The notes under the pieces: generated by a model
What the model saw: the letters and a program-made list of their open reading frames with translations, nothing else
What the model was told of the DNA's origin: nothing
Database searches by the model: none
In this document: one piece after another, positions 35,751 to 44,665 of the stretch
How positions within the stretch are numbered: position 1 is the first letter of the stretch
Layout of the letters: every line of letters begins with the position of its first letter
Program-made: the position numbers and the translations under genes
Assembly: GCA_963838235.1 (NCBI GenBank)
Contig: CAWIQJ010000003.1
Coordinates: 186,001 to 250,000, forward strand
DNA length: 64,000 bases
Reading direction: 5' to 3'
Source of the DNA: JAFECT01 sp963838235
GTDB lineage: Bacteria > Pseudomonadota > Alphaproteobacteria > Caulobacterales > Caulobacteraceae

Positions 35751-36867
35751 ATGAGCATGCAGGCCGCCGATTTCCAGATTGATTCGCGACCCGACGGTGC
35801 GCGCCTGTCCTTGACCGGCGACTGGACGGGGGCTGCGCTGGGCCGAACCGGGGACCGCCTGTTCAAGGCAACGGCCGGCCGCAAGGTGACGAGCCTCGAC
35901 CTGGAACGGCTCGGCCGTTTCGACACCACCGGGGCCTACGTGCTGCTGAGGGCCGTGGGAAAGCTTCCGGACGACGCCTTCGCCGCCCGGCCCCATGCGG
36001 CCCAGATCCTGAAACTGGTGGCGGGCACCGGGCATGAGCCCATGCCCGCGACGGTCCGGCCCTACTGGGTCCACCGCACCCTGGTGAAGATCGGCCAGGG
36101 CGTGGCCCACATCGGCATGGAGATCTACCGCAGCCTCGCCTTCAACGGGCATCTGCTGGCGGTGATCGGCAACACGATCCTGAACCCCCGGCGCATCCGC
36201 TGGGCGGCTTGGTTCGATCAGGCGGAGCGGGCGGGCCTCGACGCCCTGCCGATCGTGTCGGTGACCAGCTTCTTCATCGGCGCGGTGGTCGGCTTCCTCG
36301 GCGCGAACCTCCTGCGACAGTTTGGCGCCCAGGTGTTCGCCGTCGAGCTGATCGGCATCGCGGTGCTGCGCGAGTTTGCGGTCGTGATCACCGCGGTGCT
36401 GCTCGCGGGCCGTTCCGCCTCGTCCTTCGCCGCCGAGATCGGCGCGATGAAGATGAACCAGGAGGTGGACGCCATGCGAGGTCATGGGCGTCGATCCGTT
36501 CGACGCCCTGGTGCTGCCGCGCACGGCGGCGCTGCTCCTGATGACCATCCTGCTCACCTTTGTGGCCGATCTCTCCGGCCTGTTCGGCGGCGCGGTGGTG
36601 GCCTGGATGAAGCTCGACCTCAGCCCGGCCTTCTTCATTCAGCGCATCCAGGACAACGTCGGCGTAATCCACTTCTGGATCGGCATGTCCAAGGCGCCGG
36701 TGTTCGCCGTGGTAGTGGCCGCCATCGGCTGCCGCCAGGGACTGGCCGTGTCAGGCGACGTCGAGTTGCTCGGGCGACGCGTCACCTCTGCGGTGGTGCA
36801 GGCGATCTTCGCCATCATCATGATCGACGCGGCGTTTGCGCTCTTCTACATGGAGGCGAACGTATGA
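35751..36867 (+). CDS. mlaE: MlaE-family lipid ABC transporter permease with N-terminal STAS domain (one frameshift)
   Basis: About 372 residues when one extra G near 36480 is removed. The break reads VDAMR, then, in the next frame, VMGVDPFDALVLPR. The first ~110 residues form a STAS/MlaB-like domain (LSLTGDWTGAALGRTGDRLF, then LDLERLGRFDTTGAYVLL). The rest is the MlaE permease with SVTSFFIGAVVGFLGA, AVELIGIAVLREFAVVITAVLLAG and FAAEIGAMKMNQEVDAM. It moves phospholipid across the inner membrane with MlaF. In Escherichia coli the STAS part is a separate MlaB. Its stop overlaps mlaF. Confidence 0.9.
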
Positions 36868-37688
36868 GCGCGTGGGCCTCGGGCGGTTCGAACGACGGCG
36901 GCGCGGACACGGGTCCTGCGCCCAAGGACGCGCCCATCGTGGTGCGCCATCTGCGTAGCGAGTTCGAAGACCACCTGGTCCACGACAACCTCAACCTGAT
37001 CGTGCCAAAGGGCGAGGTCATGGGCCTAGTCGGCGGGTCCGGTGCGGGCAAGACGGTGCTGCTCAACAGCATCATCGGCCTGAAGAAGCCTGATGGCGGC
37101 GAGGTGCGCGTGTTCGGCTACGACATGGCCAATGTCACCATGAAGGATTACGACGACATCGAAAAGCGCTGGGGCGTGCTGTTCCAGCAGGGCGCGTTGT
37201 TCTCGTCCCTGACTGTGCGCGAGAACGTCTCGGCGCCGCTGGTCGAACACACCAGCATGTCGCACGAACTGGCGGATGAGATCGCCGATCTGAAGATCGC
37301 GCTGGTCGGCCTGCCGGTGGAGTCGGGCAAGCTGAAGCCGGCGGAGATTTCCGGCGGTATGCGCAAGCGCGTGGGCCTCGCCCGCGCCCTGGCGTTGGAT
37401 CCCGAGCTGATCTTCCTGGACGAGCCGACCGCCGGCCTCGACCCGATCGGCGCCGCGGCGTTCGACAACCTGATCCGCGATCTCGCCGACAACCTGGGCC
37501 TGACTGTGTTCATGGTCACCCACGACCTCGACAGCCTCTACGCCATCTGCGACCGCGTCGCCGTGATCGCCGACAAGCACATTGTGGCCCACGACAAGAT
37601 TTCCGAGCTTGAAAAGTCCGACCACCCCTGGATTAGAGAGTACTTTCTGGGTCCGCGCGGCCGCGCCGCCGCCCGAGGAGCGCACTGA
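36864..37688 (+). CDS. mlaF: MlaF-family lipid ABC transporter ATP-binding protein
   Basis: A 274-residue ABC ATPase. Walker A is GGSGAGKT (around residue 54), the Q loop is FQQGALFSSLTVRENV, the signature is the non-canonical ISGGMRKRVGLARAL of the Mla/Ttg2A subfamily, Walker B is LIFLDEPTAGLDP, and the switch His is in VTHDL. It energises lipid transport with MlaE. The ATG overlaps the mlaE stop (ATGA), and its own stop touches the mlaD ATG (TGATG). Confidence 0.95.
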   Translation: MSAWASGGSNDGGADTGPAPKDAPIVVRHLRSEFEDHLVHDNLNLIVPKGEVMGLVGGSGAGKTVLLNSIIGLKKPDGGEVRVFGYDMANVTMKDYDDIEKRWGVLFQQGALFSSLTVRENVSAPLVEHTSMSHELADEIADLKIALVGLPVESGKLKPAEISGGMRKRVGLARALALDPELIFLDEPTAGLDPIGAAAFDNLIRDLADNLGLTVFMVTHDLDSLYAICDRVAVIADKHIVAHDKISELEKSDHPWIREYFLGPRGRAAARGAH

Positions 37689-38632
37689 TGGAACGAAACG
37701 CCCACTATGCGGCCATAGGCTTGGCGACGTCGGTTCTGGTCGTAGGCCTGCTGCTCTTCGTCGTCTGGTTTGCCAAGGTCAGCCTGGCGAAAAACTACGA
37801 CGTTTACCGGGTCGAGTTCGTCGGCGCCGTGCGCGGCCTTTCGAAGGGTGGCGAAGTCCACTTCAACGGCATCAAGGTCGGCGACGTCACCGACCTTAAG
37901 CTCGATGCGAAAAACGCCAACGTGGTGATCGCAAAGATCCAGATCACCTCCGACGTGCCCGTGAAGACCGACACGTCGGCCCAGCTCGAACCCCAGGGCA
38001 TCACCGGTGTGAGCTATATTCAGCTGAGCGCGGGCTCGCCCAACGCGCCCTTGCTGAAGTCAAGGCCGCTGCCGTCCGATGGCGGACCTTGGATCATCCC
38101 GAGCACCACCAGCGCGCTGTCGGAACTGCTCGAAGGCTCCGGAGCGCTGCTCGCCAAGGCCAACGACGCGTTGAACCGTGTGAACCAGGTGCTGTCCGAC
38201 GACAACATCAAACAGTTCGGCGCCACCATGCACGACGTACGCGAGATCGCCGACGAGCTGAAGGCGCATAAGGACGTCATCGAGCACGCCGACGAAGCGA
38301 TCAAGAACGCCAACGAAGCGATGAAGAACTTTACCGCGCTCGCCCAGTCGGGCCGCAGCCTGGTCGACGGCGACGGCAAGCAGGCGGTGGAGAACATTTC
38401 CAAGGCCGCCGCCGACATCGACGTCTCGGCCAAGAAGGTCAATGACCTGATCGCCAAGCTGCAAGGCCCGACCACCGACTTCGCCGCCTCCGGCCTGCCG
38501 CAACTCACCGCCACGGCCGCGTCGCTGCAACAGACCTCGGATTCGCTGAACCAGCTGATCCGCGAAATCCGGTCCAGCCCGCAGGGCCTGGTCGCCAAGC
38601 CCCCGTCCAAGGAAGTGAAGGTCCCACAATGA
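37688..38632 (+). CDS. mlaD: MlaD/MCE family substrate-binding protein
   Basis: A 314-residue protein anchored by one N-terminal membrane helix (~10-32), followed by the MCE domain (FVGAVRGLSKGGEVHFNGIKVGDVT; LEPQGITGVSYIQLS). A long helical, Ala/Asn-rich C-terminal region (residues ~140-300) probably forms a coiled-coil barrel. MCE proteins form hexameric rings that shuttle lipids in the periplasm. It overlaps mlaF by one base and the next gene by 4 nt. Confidence 0.93.
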   Translation: MERNAHYAAIGLATSVLVVGLLLFVVWFAKVSLAKNYDVYRVEFVGAVRGLSKGGEVHFNGIKVGDVTDLKLDAKNANVVIAKIQITSDVPVKTDTSAQLEPQGITGVSYIQLSAGSPNAPLLKSRPLPSDGGPWIIPSTTSALSELLEGSGALLAKANDALNRVNQVLSDDNIKQFGATMHDVREIADELKAHKDVIEHADEAIKNANEAMKNFTALAQSGRSLVDGDGKQAVENISKAAADIDVSAKKVNDLIAKLQGPTTDFAASGLPQLTATAASLQQTSDSLNQLIREIRSSPQGLVAKPPSKEVKVPQ

Positions 38633-39288
38633 CCCTGCCGCTCCCGACCCCCACCTTCGCCCGGCGCGCCGCCGCGGTGGTCGCAGGCCTCGCGCTTAGC
38701 GTCGGCCTGGCGGCCTGCGTGTCGCTATTCCCGAAGGAGCAGCCCGCGCAGCTCTATCGCTTCACGCCGCAGATGACCCCGGCGGCGTCGCCGGACGGGC
38801 AACGCATCCCCATCTCGCTGTCGGAGGTGGAGTTCACCGCGGCGGCGTCCGGCGACCGGATGCTGACCATGACCGGCGACGAGGCGGCCTATATCGAAGG
38901 CGCTCGCTGGGTCTCGACCGCCGAGTTGCAGTTCGAGGAAGCCATCGACAAGGCCTTCGACGAGGGCGCCCAGTCCACGCGCATCGTGGAGCGGCGCCAG
39001 TCCGCTGCAGCGCGCATGGTGCTGAATGTTTCCGTGACGAGCTTCGAGACCCGCTACGACAACGGACCCAAGTCGGCGCCCAAGGTCGTGGTCTCGGTGC
39101 GCGCCCAGCTGATCCGTTTCCCGGACCGCGCCGTGGTCGGCGAGAACGAATTCCGGGCCGAACAGCCGGTCAGCGACAACCGCGTCAGCGCCATTGTCCA
39201 GGCCTACAACGTCGCGGTCACCTCGGTGTTGAAGGACCTGACCGCCTGGACCGACCAGAAGGCGAGCGCCAACGTCACGGCGGGCTGA
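38629..39288 (+). CDS. ABC-type transport auxiliary lipoprotein (PqiC-like)
   Basis: A 219-residue lipoprotein: signal peptide with a lipobox LAAC (about residues 27-30), then a compact domain with LYRFTP, ISLSEVEFTAAASGDRMLTMTG and ILRWVSTAELQFEEAI-like segments of the PqiC/ABC-auxiliary lipoprotein family. Such proteins link MCE-type transporters to the outer membrane. It is the fourth gene of the mla unit, starting in an ATGA overlap with mlaD. Together the four genes form a complete MCE transport system except for a soluble periplasmic carrier. Confidence 0.88.
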   Translation: MTLPLPTPTFARRAAAVVAGLALSVGLAACVSLFPKEQPAQLYRFTPQMTPAASPDGQRIPISLSEVEFTAAASGDRMLTMTGDEAAYIEGARWVSTAELQFEEAIDKAFDEGAQSTRIVERRQSAAARMVLNVSVTSFETRYDNGPKSAPKVVVSVRAQLIRFPDRAVVGENEFRAEQPVSDNRVSAIVQAYNVAVTSVLKDLTAWTDQKASANVTAG

Positions 39289-39294
39289 GACGTC

Positions 39295-40159
39295 TCAACC
39301 CTTCGCGAGCTTTGCGGCCTTTTCCATCTCGGCTTCCGCCTCGCTGCGGCGCGCGCGGGCGTCGCCCAGGACGGCGTCGGACGCGATGAGCGAGTTCGAG
39401 CAACCGGCCCTTGGCGATTTCCAGCCCCGCCTGATCCGGCCGGAGTTTCATGCGCGGGTCGAGCTGCAGGCCGAGGCGTTCGGACCAGTCGGTCTTCCAG
39501 GCCGCGATCGCGGCGGCGGCGCGCTCGACCGCCTCGCCGACGGGCGCGTCGACGTTCTGAACCACCCGCACCAGCGGCAACTGCTGGATCGCGGTCGCGC
39601 GCAGGCCTTCGAGGTCGCCGATCCGGCGCTTCAGCCGATCCACCGCCTCTGCGGCCTTCTCGCCGCTCTGATCGATCACTTCGGCGCCGCGCGCCTTGCC
39701 CGCGGCGAGGTGAGCGTCGAGTTCGAGGATGAAGCCGCGGGCCTGCTCGTGCAGAGTGTTCAGTGACTGGCTCTTTTTCTCGACCTTGTGCGCCCGGTCG
39801 CGCAATTCGGCGGTCACCCCATCGAGGGTCTTGGCCGCTGTCTCGAACTTGCCACGGAACCAGTTCAGCCGGCGTTTGCGGCCGCCGAACAGGTTCGCCA
39901 TGCCGCTCGGCGTGAGCAGCGAAGGATCGAGCGCACGGGCTGCGTCGGCGGCCCGGCGCAGCGCGTCGCTGAGATCGCTCAATTCGCGGCCGGTCGCTTC
40001 CGAATGCAGGCGAGCGATGCTGGCGCCCACTTCCCGTCGTGCGCGTTCGCCGAAGGTTTCGAGCGTCGACTTGTCTTTCAGGTCGATGCTGTTTCGGATG
40101 GCCGCGATGCGCGCGGCGTCCGCGTCCGGCGCCACGGGCGCCCCTACCGGTCTCGACAT
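39295..40159 (-). CDS. TelA-like (toxic-anion resistance family) protein (one frameshift)
   Basis: About 288 residues after removing one extra base near 39395, beyond which the frame continues LIASDAVLGDARARRSEAEAEMEKAAKLAKG. The helical body resembles TelA/YceH (PF05816): LHEQARGFILELDAHLAAGKAR, then RRIGDLEGLRATAIQQLPLVRVVQN, and IAAWKTDWSERLGLQL. TelA proteins were named for tellurite resistance; their molecular role is unclear. No tellurite genes of the TerC/TerD type are nearby. It is convergent with the mla operon, 6 bp away. Confidence 0.72.
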
Positions 40160-40287
40160 CACGTTCACCCCACACGCGAACCCATAACCCTTTGCGGCGC
40201 CATTATGGCAAATTCCCCAGGGATTACGAGCGGCTACTGAACGCGTTCTGACAGGTCTATGCAAGAGGCTCCGCCTAGGGTCCGCGC

Positions 40288-40539
40288 ATGTTGGTCAGCG
40301 GCGCCCCTCCCGTGCAGTCTCCTCGTCCCCCCGTCGTCATGCTTCCTCTGTTCCCCAGCTATTGGGCGCTCGTACGTGACGAAGCCGACTATCTGATCGG
40401 AGCCTGCGGGCCCGCGGCGGGCGACTACGCCGCTGTCGAAGCTGATGAGTCCCTGTCGCCCGCCTGGACCGCCTTCATGCGGCGCGTGCGCGCGCGCATC
40501 CTGCGTCAACAGCGCAACGAAGAGCTCAAACCGGCCTGA
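40288..40539 (+). CDS. Small protein of unknown function
   Basis: An 83-codon frame with codon use in keeping with the neighbours (GC-rich third positions). An internal ATG at 40339 would give a 66-residue version starting MLPLFPSYWALVRDEADYL. The C-terminus is basic (MRRVRARILRQQRNEELKP). Its 3' end overlaps the opposite histidine kinase gene by 14 bp. There is no family match I recognise, and no strong ribosome binding site, so it may not be real. Confidence 0.4.
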   Translation: MLVSGAPPVQSPRPPVVMLPLFPSYWALVRDEADYLIGACGPAAGDYAAVEADESLSPAWTAFMRRVRARILRQQRNEELKPA

Positions 40540-41971
40540 GCTCGATCGTAAAGACGGCCCCGCCCTGCGGCTGATTGTCCACGCTCACCGAACCTCCGTG
40601 CGCCTCGACGATGCGCGAGACGATGGAAAGGCCAAGGCCGGCGCCCTTCGACAGGCGCCGGTTGCGCCGCCAGAAGCGCTTGAAGATCAGGGCGCGCTCC
40701 CCGTCGGGAACGCCGGGGCCGTTGTCGATCACTTTCAGCGTTCCGGGTCCGGCGATTTCGACCTCGACCGAGCGGCGCGCCGGCGTGTGTTCGATGGCGT
40801 TCTCGACCAGGTTCCGCGCCGCCTGGAACAGGATGTCCGGGTCGCCGTGCACCCAGACCGGCCGGTCGGCGCCGGAGAGCGCGATCCGCTTCTTCCGCGC
40901 CAGCGCATAGGGCGCCAGATAGGTCACCACCCGTTCGCCCAGGTCGCTGAGATCGGTCTTGAGCGACGGGTCGAGCACCATGGCGTCCAGCTCCGACATC
41001 TCGAGTAACTGGCTCACCACCCGGGTCATGGCGTCGATGTCATCGAGCAGCGGACGCGCCGTCTCGTGATCGGGCATGGCCTCGACCCGCATGCGCAGGA
41101 TCGACAGCGGTGTGCGCAGCTCGTGCGCCGCGTCGGCGGTGAATTCGCGCTGGCGGGTGAAGCCCTCCTCGAGGCGGTCGAGCGCCTGGTTGATCGCTTT
41201 GGCTAGGGGTTCGATCTCGCGCGGCAGGGAGGATGTGGGCAGGCGCACTTCGAGGCTGTTGGGCGTGATCGCCTCGGCGCGCTGCGAGGCGTCGAGCACC
41301 GGCTGCAACGCCCGACGCACGATATAGACGTCGATGAACGCGAGCCCTAACAGGACCGGCAGCAACAGCCAGCCGATCCGCCTGAGGTAGCTCAGGATGA
41401 CGTCGTCGATGATCATGTCGGGCTTGGTCAGGTCCTGGCTGACCTGCACCCAGATGCGCGTTCCTGCTACCCGTTCCGGGAAGCTGCCGCCCGTGTACAT
41501 GCCGGCGTCCAACACCTCCTGATAGAAGGCGGCGCGCTTGGGATGTTCGCTCAGGTCGGGCAGCGGCTCGTGGTTCGGACGCGAGGTGAAGAGGATATTC
41601 CCGTCGGCGTCGAGCACCGCGTAGGAAAACCCCTCTTGGCCACCCGAATAGAGCGCGCGCACGTCGGTCGGCAGGTTCAGCCGCCAGCCCGCGGGGTCGT
41701 GGGTCAGAGCGGCCAGGATCTCGCGCTCGTGACGGCGGAGCGTCAGGTGTTCGGCGCGGGCGAAGGTGGCGTTGAGCAGGGTCACCACCGCGAGCAGCAT
41801 GGCGGCGGCTGCGGCGATCAGGGCGATCACGTGCAGGCCGATGATGCGCCATAACAGCGAACGGACGCGGCTTGGATTGTTTGGACGGTCGCCGTGCGTC
41901 GCGGAGGGGGCCTGGGCGGCGTCCGTCGCGGGACCGGCTTGCAGATCACCGGACAGGGCGTCGGCGCTCAC
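40526..41971 (-). CDS. Sensor histidine kinase
   Basis: A 481-residue membrane kinase. A ~40-residue hydrophilic N-terminus precedes the first membrane helix (IIGLHVIALIAAAAAMLLAVV). The periplasmic sensor domain spans roughly residues 67-185 and a second helix follows. Then come a HAMP-like linker, HisKA with His283 in FTADAAHELRTPLSILRM, and a HATPase domain with VIDNGPGVPD and GAGLGLSIVSRIVEAHGG. Start and partner-regulator stop overlap by 4 nt. The layout matches the QseC/TctE type. Signal unknown. Confidence 0.92.
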   Translation of the reverse strand: MSADALSGDLQAGPATDAAQAPSATHGDRPNNPSRVRSLLWRIIGLHVIALIAAAAAMLLAVVTLLNATFARAEHLTLRRHEREILAALTHDPAGWRLNLPTDVRALYSGGQEGFSYAVLDADGNILFTSRPNHEPLPDLSEHPKRAAFYQEVLDAGMYTGGSFPERVAGTRIWVQVSQDLTKPDMIIDDVILSYLRRIGWLLLPVLLGLAFIDVYIVRRALQPVLDASQRAEAITPNSLEVRLPTSSLPREIEPLAKAINQALDRLEEGFTRQREFTADAAHELRTPLSILRMRVEAMPDHETARPLLDDIDAMTRVVSQLLEMSELDAMVLDPSLKTDLSDLGERVVTYLAPYALARKKRIALSGADRPVWVHGDPDILFQAARNLVENAIEHTPARRSVEVEIAGPGTLKVIDNGPGVPDGERALIFKRFWRRNRRLSKGAGLGLSIVSRIVEAHGGSVSVDNQPQGGAVFTIELRPV

Positions 41972-42645
41972 GCGGGTGTTTCTCCGAGCAGATAGCCGAC
42001 GCCACGGATGGTGTGCACGTCGACCGTGGCGCCCAGCTTGCCCAGGCGCTTGCGCAGACGGTGCACCGATACCTCGACCGCGTTCGGGCCGACCTCGGAG
42101 GTGAGGCCGAACAGATGGTCTTCCATGTGCCGCTTGGAGACCACCTTGCCGCCGCGCCGCATCAGGATTTCGAGCAGGGCCAGCTCCTGCGCCGACATGA
42201 CCTGCGGTTCGCCGTCGACGAAAACCTGCCGCGCCTCGGTGTCGAGCTGGAGGTTGTTCACCTGAAGCACGCGGCCCAGCATGTCGCCGGGGCGGCGCAG
42301 CAGGGCGCGCAGGCGCGCGGCCAGTTCTTCGAACGCGAACGGCTTGACCAGATAGTCGTCGGCGCCCGCCTGCAGGCCTGCGACGCGGTCGTGCACGCCC
42401 GAGCGTGCGGTTAGAACCAGCACCGGCGTCGCGTCCTTGCGCCCGCGCATGCCCTTGAGGACCGTCACGCCGTCGCGATCGGGCAGGCCGAGGTCGAGCA
42501 CGATGGCGGCATACCGTACAGTCTGCAGCGCGGCTTCGGCTTCCTCGGCCGTGCCGGCGAGATCGGCGGAAAAGGAGGCGACCTGCAGGCCGCGCACCAG
42601 CAGTTTGGCCAGCTCTTCGTTATCCTCTACGACAAGGATGCGCAT
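41968..42645 (-). CDS. OmpR/PhoB-family response regulator
   Basis: A 225-residue response regulator. The phosphoacceptor is Asp51 (IVLDLGLPDRDG), and Lys is in LVKPFAFEEL. The C-terminal winged helix has VEVSVHRLRKRLGKLGATVDVHTIRGVGYLL. It pairs with the kinase gene that follows with a 4-nt overlap, and it should bind DNA and control genes not identifiable here. The 154-bp spacer to the divergent membrane-protein gene should hold its promoter. Confidence 0.94.
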   Translation of the reverse strand: MRILVVEDNEELAKLLVRGLQVASFSADLAGTAEEAEAALQTVRYAAIVLDLGLPDRDGVTVLKGMRGRKDATPVLVLTARSGVHDRVAGLQAGADDYLVKPFAFEELAARLRALLRRPGDMLGRVLQVNNLQLDTEARQVFVDGEPQVMSAQELALLEILMRRGGKVVSKRHMEDHLFGLTSEVGPNAVEVSVHRLRKRLGKLGATVDVHTIRGVGYLLGETPA

Positions 42646-42799
42646 GTGAAGACGTCCTCCGGACGCCCCGCCCGAAGTCTTATCCTATACGGCTTTCCAC
42701 CCCGCGTGAAAGGTGAAGAATTTCCGTAAGGGGCCTGTAAGCGCAAGACGAAATGATCAAAAGCGCGGGGGGCGCCTCGAGGCAGGACGCGGAGGGGCC

Positions 42800-43078
42800 A
42801 TGACGGCCGTCCAACCGGCGCGCGAACGCGCTGTGGGAAAGTTCGCCTATCTGGGCCTGCTGTTCGCGGTCTGTTGGACCGCGTGTTTCCTGCTCGCGGT
42901 GGGCCCAGGTCACGAGGACGTCGGTCTTTTGGCGCTCGCCGGCGCGCTCGGAAGCGCGGTCTTCCCCTGGTGCGTGGGCGCCGGGATTGCGTTCGCGTTC
43001 GGCCGCAACGGCCGTCCGGTGGCGCTGGCAGTCTGCCTTCTGGCCGTGGCCGCGCTGTTTATCCTGCCCAGACTCTAG
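42800..43078 (+). CDS. Small membrane protein of unknown function
   Basis: A 92-residue protein with three hydrophobic helices (~15-37, ~45-63, ~72-90), separated by short polar loops. The ATG at 42800 has GGAGG 4 nt upstream. An in-frame GTG at 42713 would add 29 basic residues with no support. It is divergent from the regulator gene and convergent with the CoA-transferase gene, 2 bp away. Function unknown. Confidence 0.65.
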   Translation: MTAVQPARERAVGKFAYLGLLFAVCWTACFLLAVGPGHEDVGLLALAGALGSAVFPWCVGAGIAFAFGRNGRPVALAVCLLAVAALFILPRL

Positions 43079-43080
43079 GG

Positions 43081-43740
43081 TCAGGATACCGCTTTCAGCG
43101 CTTCGGCGACGGTGAAGCTGGCCTCGGTCTTGGCCTTCACCTCGTCCATGGCGACGCCGTCGGCGAGTTCGATCAGCTCCAGGCCGCCGCCGTGGGGCTT
43201 CACGTCGAACACCGCGAGATCGGTAATTATCATATTCACCACCCCCGCGCCGGTGAGCGGCAAGGTGCAACGGTGCAGCACCTTCGACTGGCCGTGCTTG
43301 TTGGCGTGTTCCATGACCACGACCACGCGCCTGACGCCGGCGACCAGGTCCATGGCGCCGCCCATGCCTTTCACCAGCTTGCCCGGGATCATCCAGTTGG
43401 CGATGTCGCCGTTCTCGGCCACCTCCATGGCGCCCAGGATGGAAAGGTCGATGTGGCCGCCGCGGATCATCCCGAAACTGTCCGCCGACGAAAAATAGGA
43501 GGTCTCGGGCAGCTCGGTGATGGTCTGTTTGCCGGCGTTGATCAGGTCGGGATCCTCTTCGCCCGCGTAGGGGAAGGGGCCCATGCCCAGCATGCCGTTC
43601 TCCGACTGCAGCGTGACGTTGACGCCGGCGGGAATATAGTTGGCCACCAGGGTCGGGATGCCGATGCCCAGGTTCACATAGAAGCCGTCCTTCAGCTCGC
43701 GCGCCGCGCGCTGGGCCAGCTGATCTCTCGACCAGGCCAT
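43081..43740 (-). CDS. scoB: 3-oxoacid CoA-transferase subunit B
   Basis: The 219-residue beta subunit of a ketone-body or succinyl-CoA:3-oxoacid CoA-transferase. The catalytic Glu47 lies in SENGMLG, and GIGIPTLVANYIP and GGHIDLSILGAMEV match the family. It transfers CoA to acetoacetate or a related 3-oxo acid. The ATG at 43740 overlaps the stop codon of the subunit A gene (TAATG), so the two are translated together. A longer frame upstream is a shadow of scoA. Confidence 0.94.
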   Translation of the reverse strand: MAWSRDQLAQRAARELKDGFYVNLGIGIPTLVANYIPAGVNVTLQSENGMLGMGPFPYAGEEDPDLINAGKQTITELPETSYFSSADSFGMIRGGHIDLSILGAMEVAENGDIANWMIPGKLVKGMGGAMDLVAGVRRVVVVMEHANKHGQSKVLHRCTLPLTGAGVVNMIITDLAVFDVKPHGGGLELIELADGVAMDEVKAKTEASFTVAEALKAVS

Positions 43741-44444
43741 TACGCAACCTCCCTTTGACGGACCGTGCGCTGTTCGATGCGCTTTTCGAAAACCGACTGG
43801 ACGATGCGGTCCACGAAGATGCCCGGCGTGTGGATCTTGTCGGGGTCGAGCTCGCCGACCGGCACGATCTCCTCCACCTCGGCGACGCAGGCCTTGCCCG
43901 CGGTCGCCATCATCGGATTGAAGTTCCGCGCGGTCTTTCGATAGACCAGGTTGCCCGCCGCATCGCCCTTCCAGGCGCGCACGATCGACAGGTCGGAGAC
44001 CAGGCCGGTTTCCATCACATAGTCGCGCTCGCCGAAGCGGCGGACTTCCTTGCCCTCGGCCACCTGGGTGCCGACGCCGGTGGCGGTGAAGAAGGCCGGG
44101 ATGCCGGCGCCGCCCGCGCGTATACGCTCCGCCAGCGTGCCCTGAGGATTGAACTCCAGCTCCAGCTCGCCGGCCAGGAACTGACGTTCGAACTCCTTGT
44201 TCTCGCCGACGTAGGACGAGATCATCTTCCTGATCTGCTTGCTCCACAGCAGCAGGCCCAGGCCGAAGTCGTCGACCCCGGCGTTATTGGAGATGACGGT
44301 CAGGCCCTTCACCCCGGAATCCCGCAGCGCCAGGATCAGGTTTTCGGCGATGCCGCAGAGGCCGAACCCGCCGGACATGACGGTCATGCCGTCAAAGGTC
44401 AGGCCCTCCAGAGCCGACTTGCCGTCCTGGTAGACTTTTTTCAT
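43740..44444 (-). CDS. scoA: 3-oxoacid CoA-transferase subunit A
   Basis: The 234-residue alpha subunit. It carries the glycine-rich GGFGLCGIAENLI near residue 26 that forms the CoA-binding loop, and the NAGVDDFGLGLLLWSKQIRKMISSYVGEN region. With subunit B it forms an active heterotetramer for activation of 3-oxoacids. This pair commonly serves acetoacetate or leucine breakdown. No other ketone-body genes lie nearby. Upstream is the 221-bp divergent spacer with an inverted repeat. Confidence 0.94.
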   Translation of the reverse strand: MKKVYQDGKSALEGLTFDGMTVMSGGFGLCGIAENLILALRDSGVKGLTVISNNAGVDDFGLGLLLWSKQIRKMISSYVGENKEFERQFLAGELELEFNPQGTLAERIRAGGAGIPAFFTATGVGTQVAEGKEVRRFGERDYVMETGLVSDLSIVRAWKGDAAGNLVYRKTARNFNPMMATAGKACVAEVEEIVPVGELDPDKIHTPGIFVDRIVQSVFEKRIEQRTVRQREVA

Positions 44445-44593
44445 CCCGCCAATCCTCTAAATCCGGCCTCTGACCGGGTCGCGGCGCGTTGTGGCAGGGC
44501 TGTCCTAGGAAAACCCGACCCTGGACACAAGCACCGAAGCGGATGACCTAGCTTTGGGGTCCGCAGAGGTTGAGTTGGTCACAAGATTGGGTT

Positions 44594-44615
44594 CCTATCG
44601 AACTTGATCGATAGG
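44594..44615. promoter_or_regulatory. 8-bp inverted repeat with 6-nt spacer in divergent promoter region
   Basis: CCTATCGA at 44594-44601 and its complement TCGATAGG at 44608-44615 form a perfect inverted repeat. A third partial half-site, TCGATA, is at 44623-44628. It lies about 50 bp before the phosphorelay cassette and 150 bp from scoA. It fits an operator for a dimeric regulator, or a short hairpin. Identity of the binding protein is unknown. Confidence 0.5.
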
Positions 44616-44665
44616 GCCCGCATCGATAAGTCCCAAGTGAACTTGGCGGTCAAGGAGCCGAGCGC

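Noticed and set aside
35751..37688. A single MlaE-MlaF fusion protein
   Set aside because: The continuous frame arises only because a one-base insertion near 36480 throws the permease out of frame, and the ATPase frame happens to match. Between the shift and the mlaF ATG the translation is meaningless, whereas the true permease continues in another frame and stops at an ATGA overlap.
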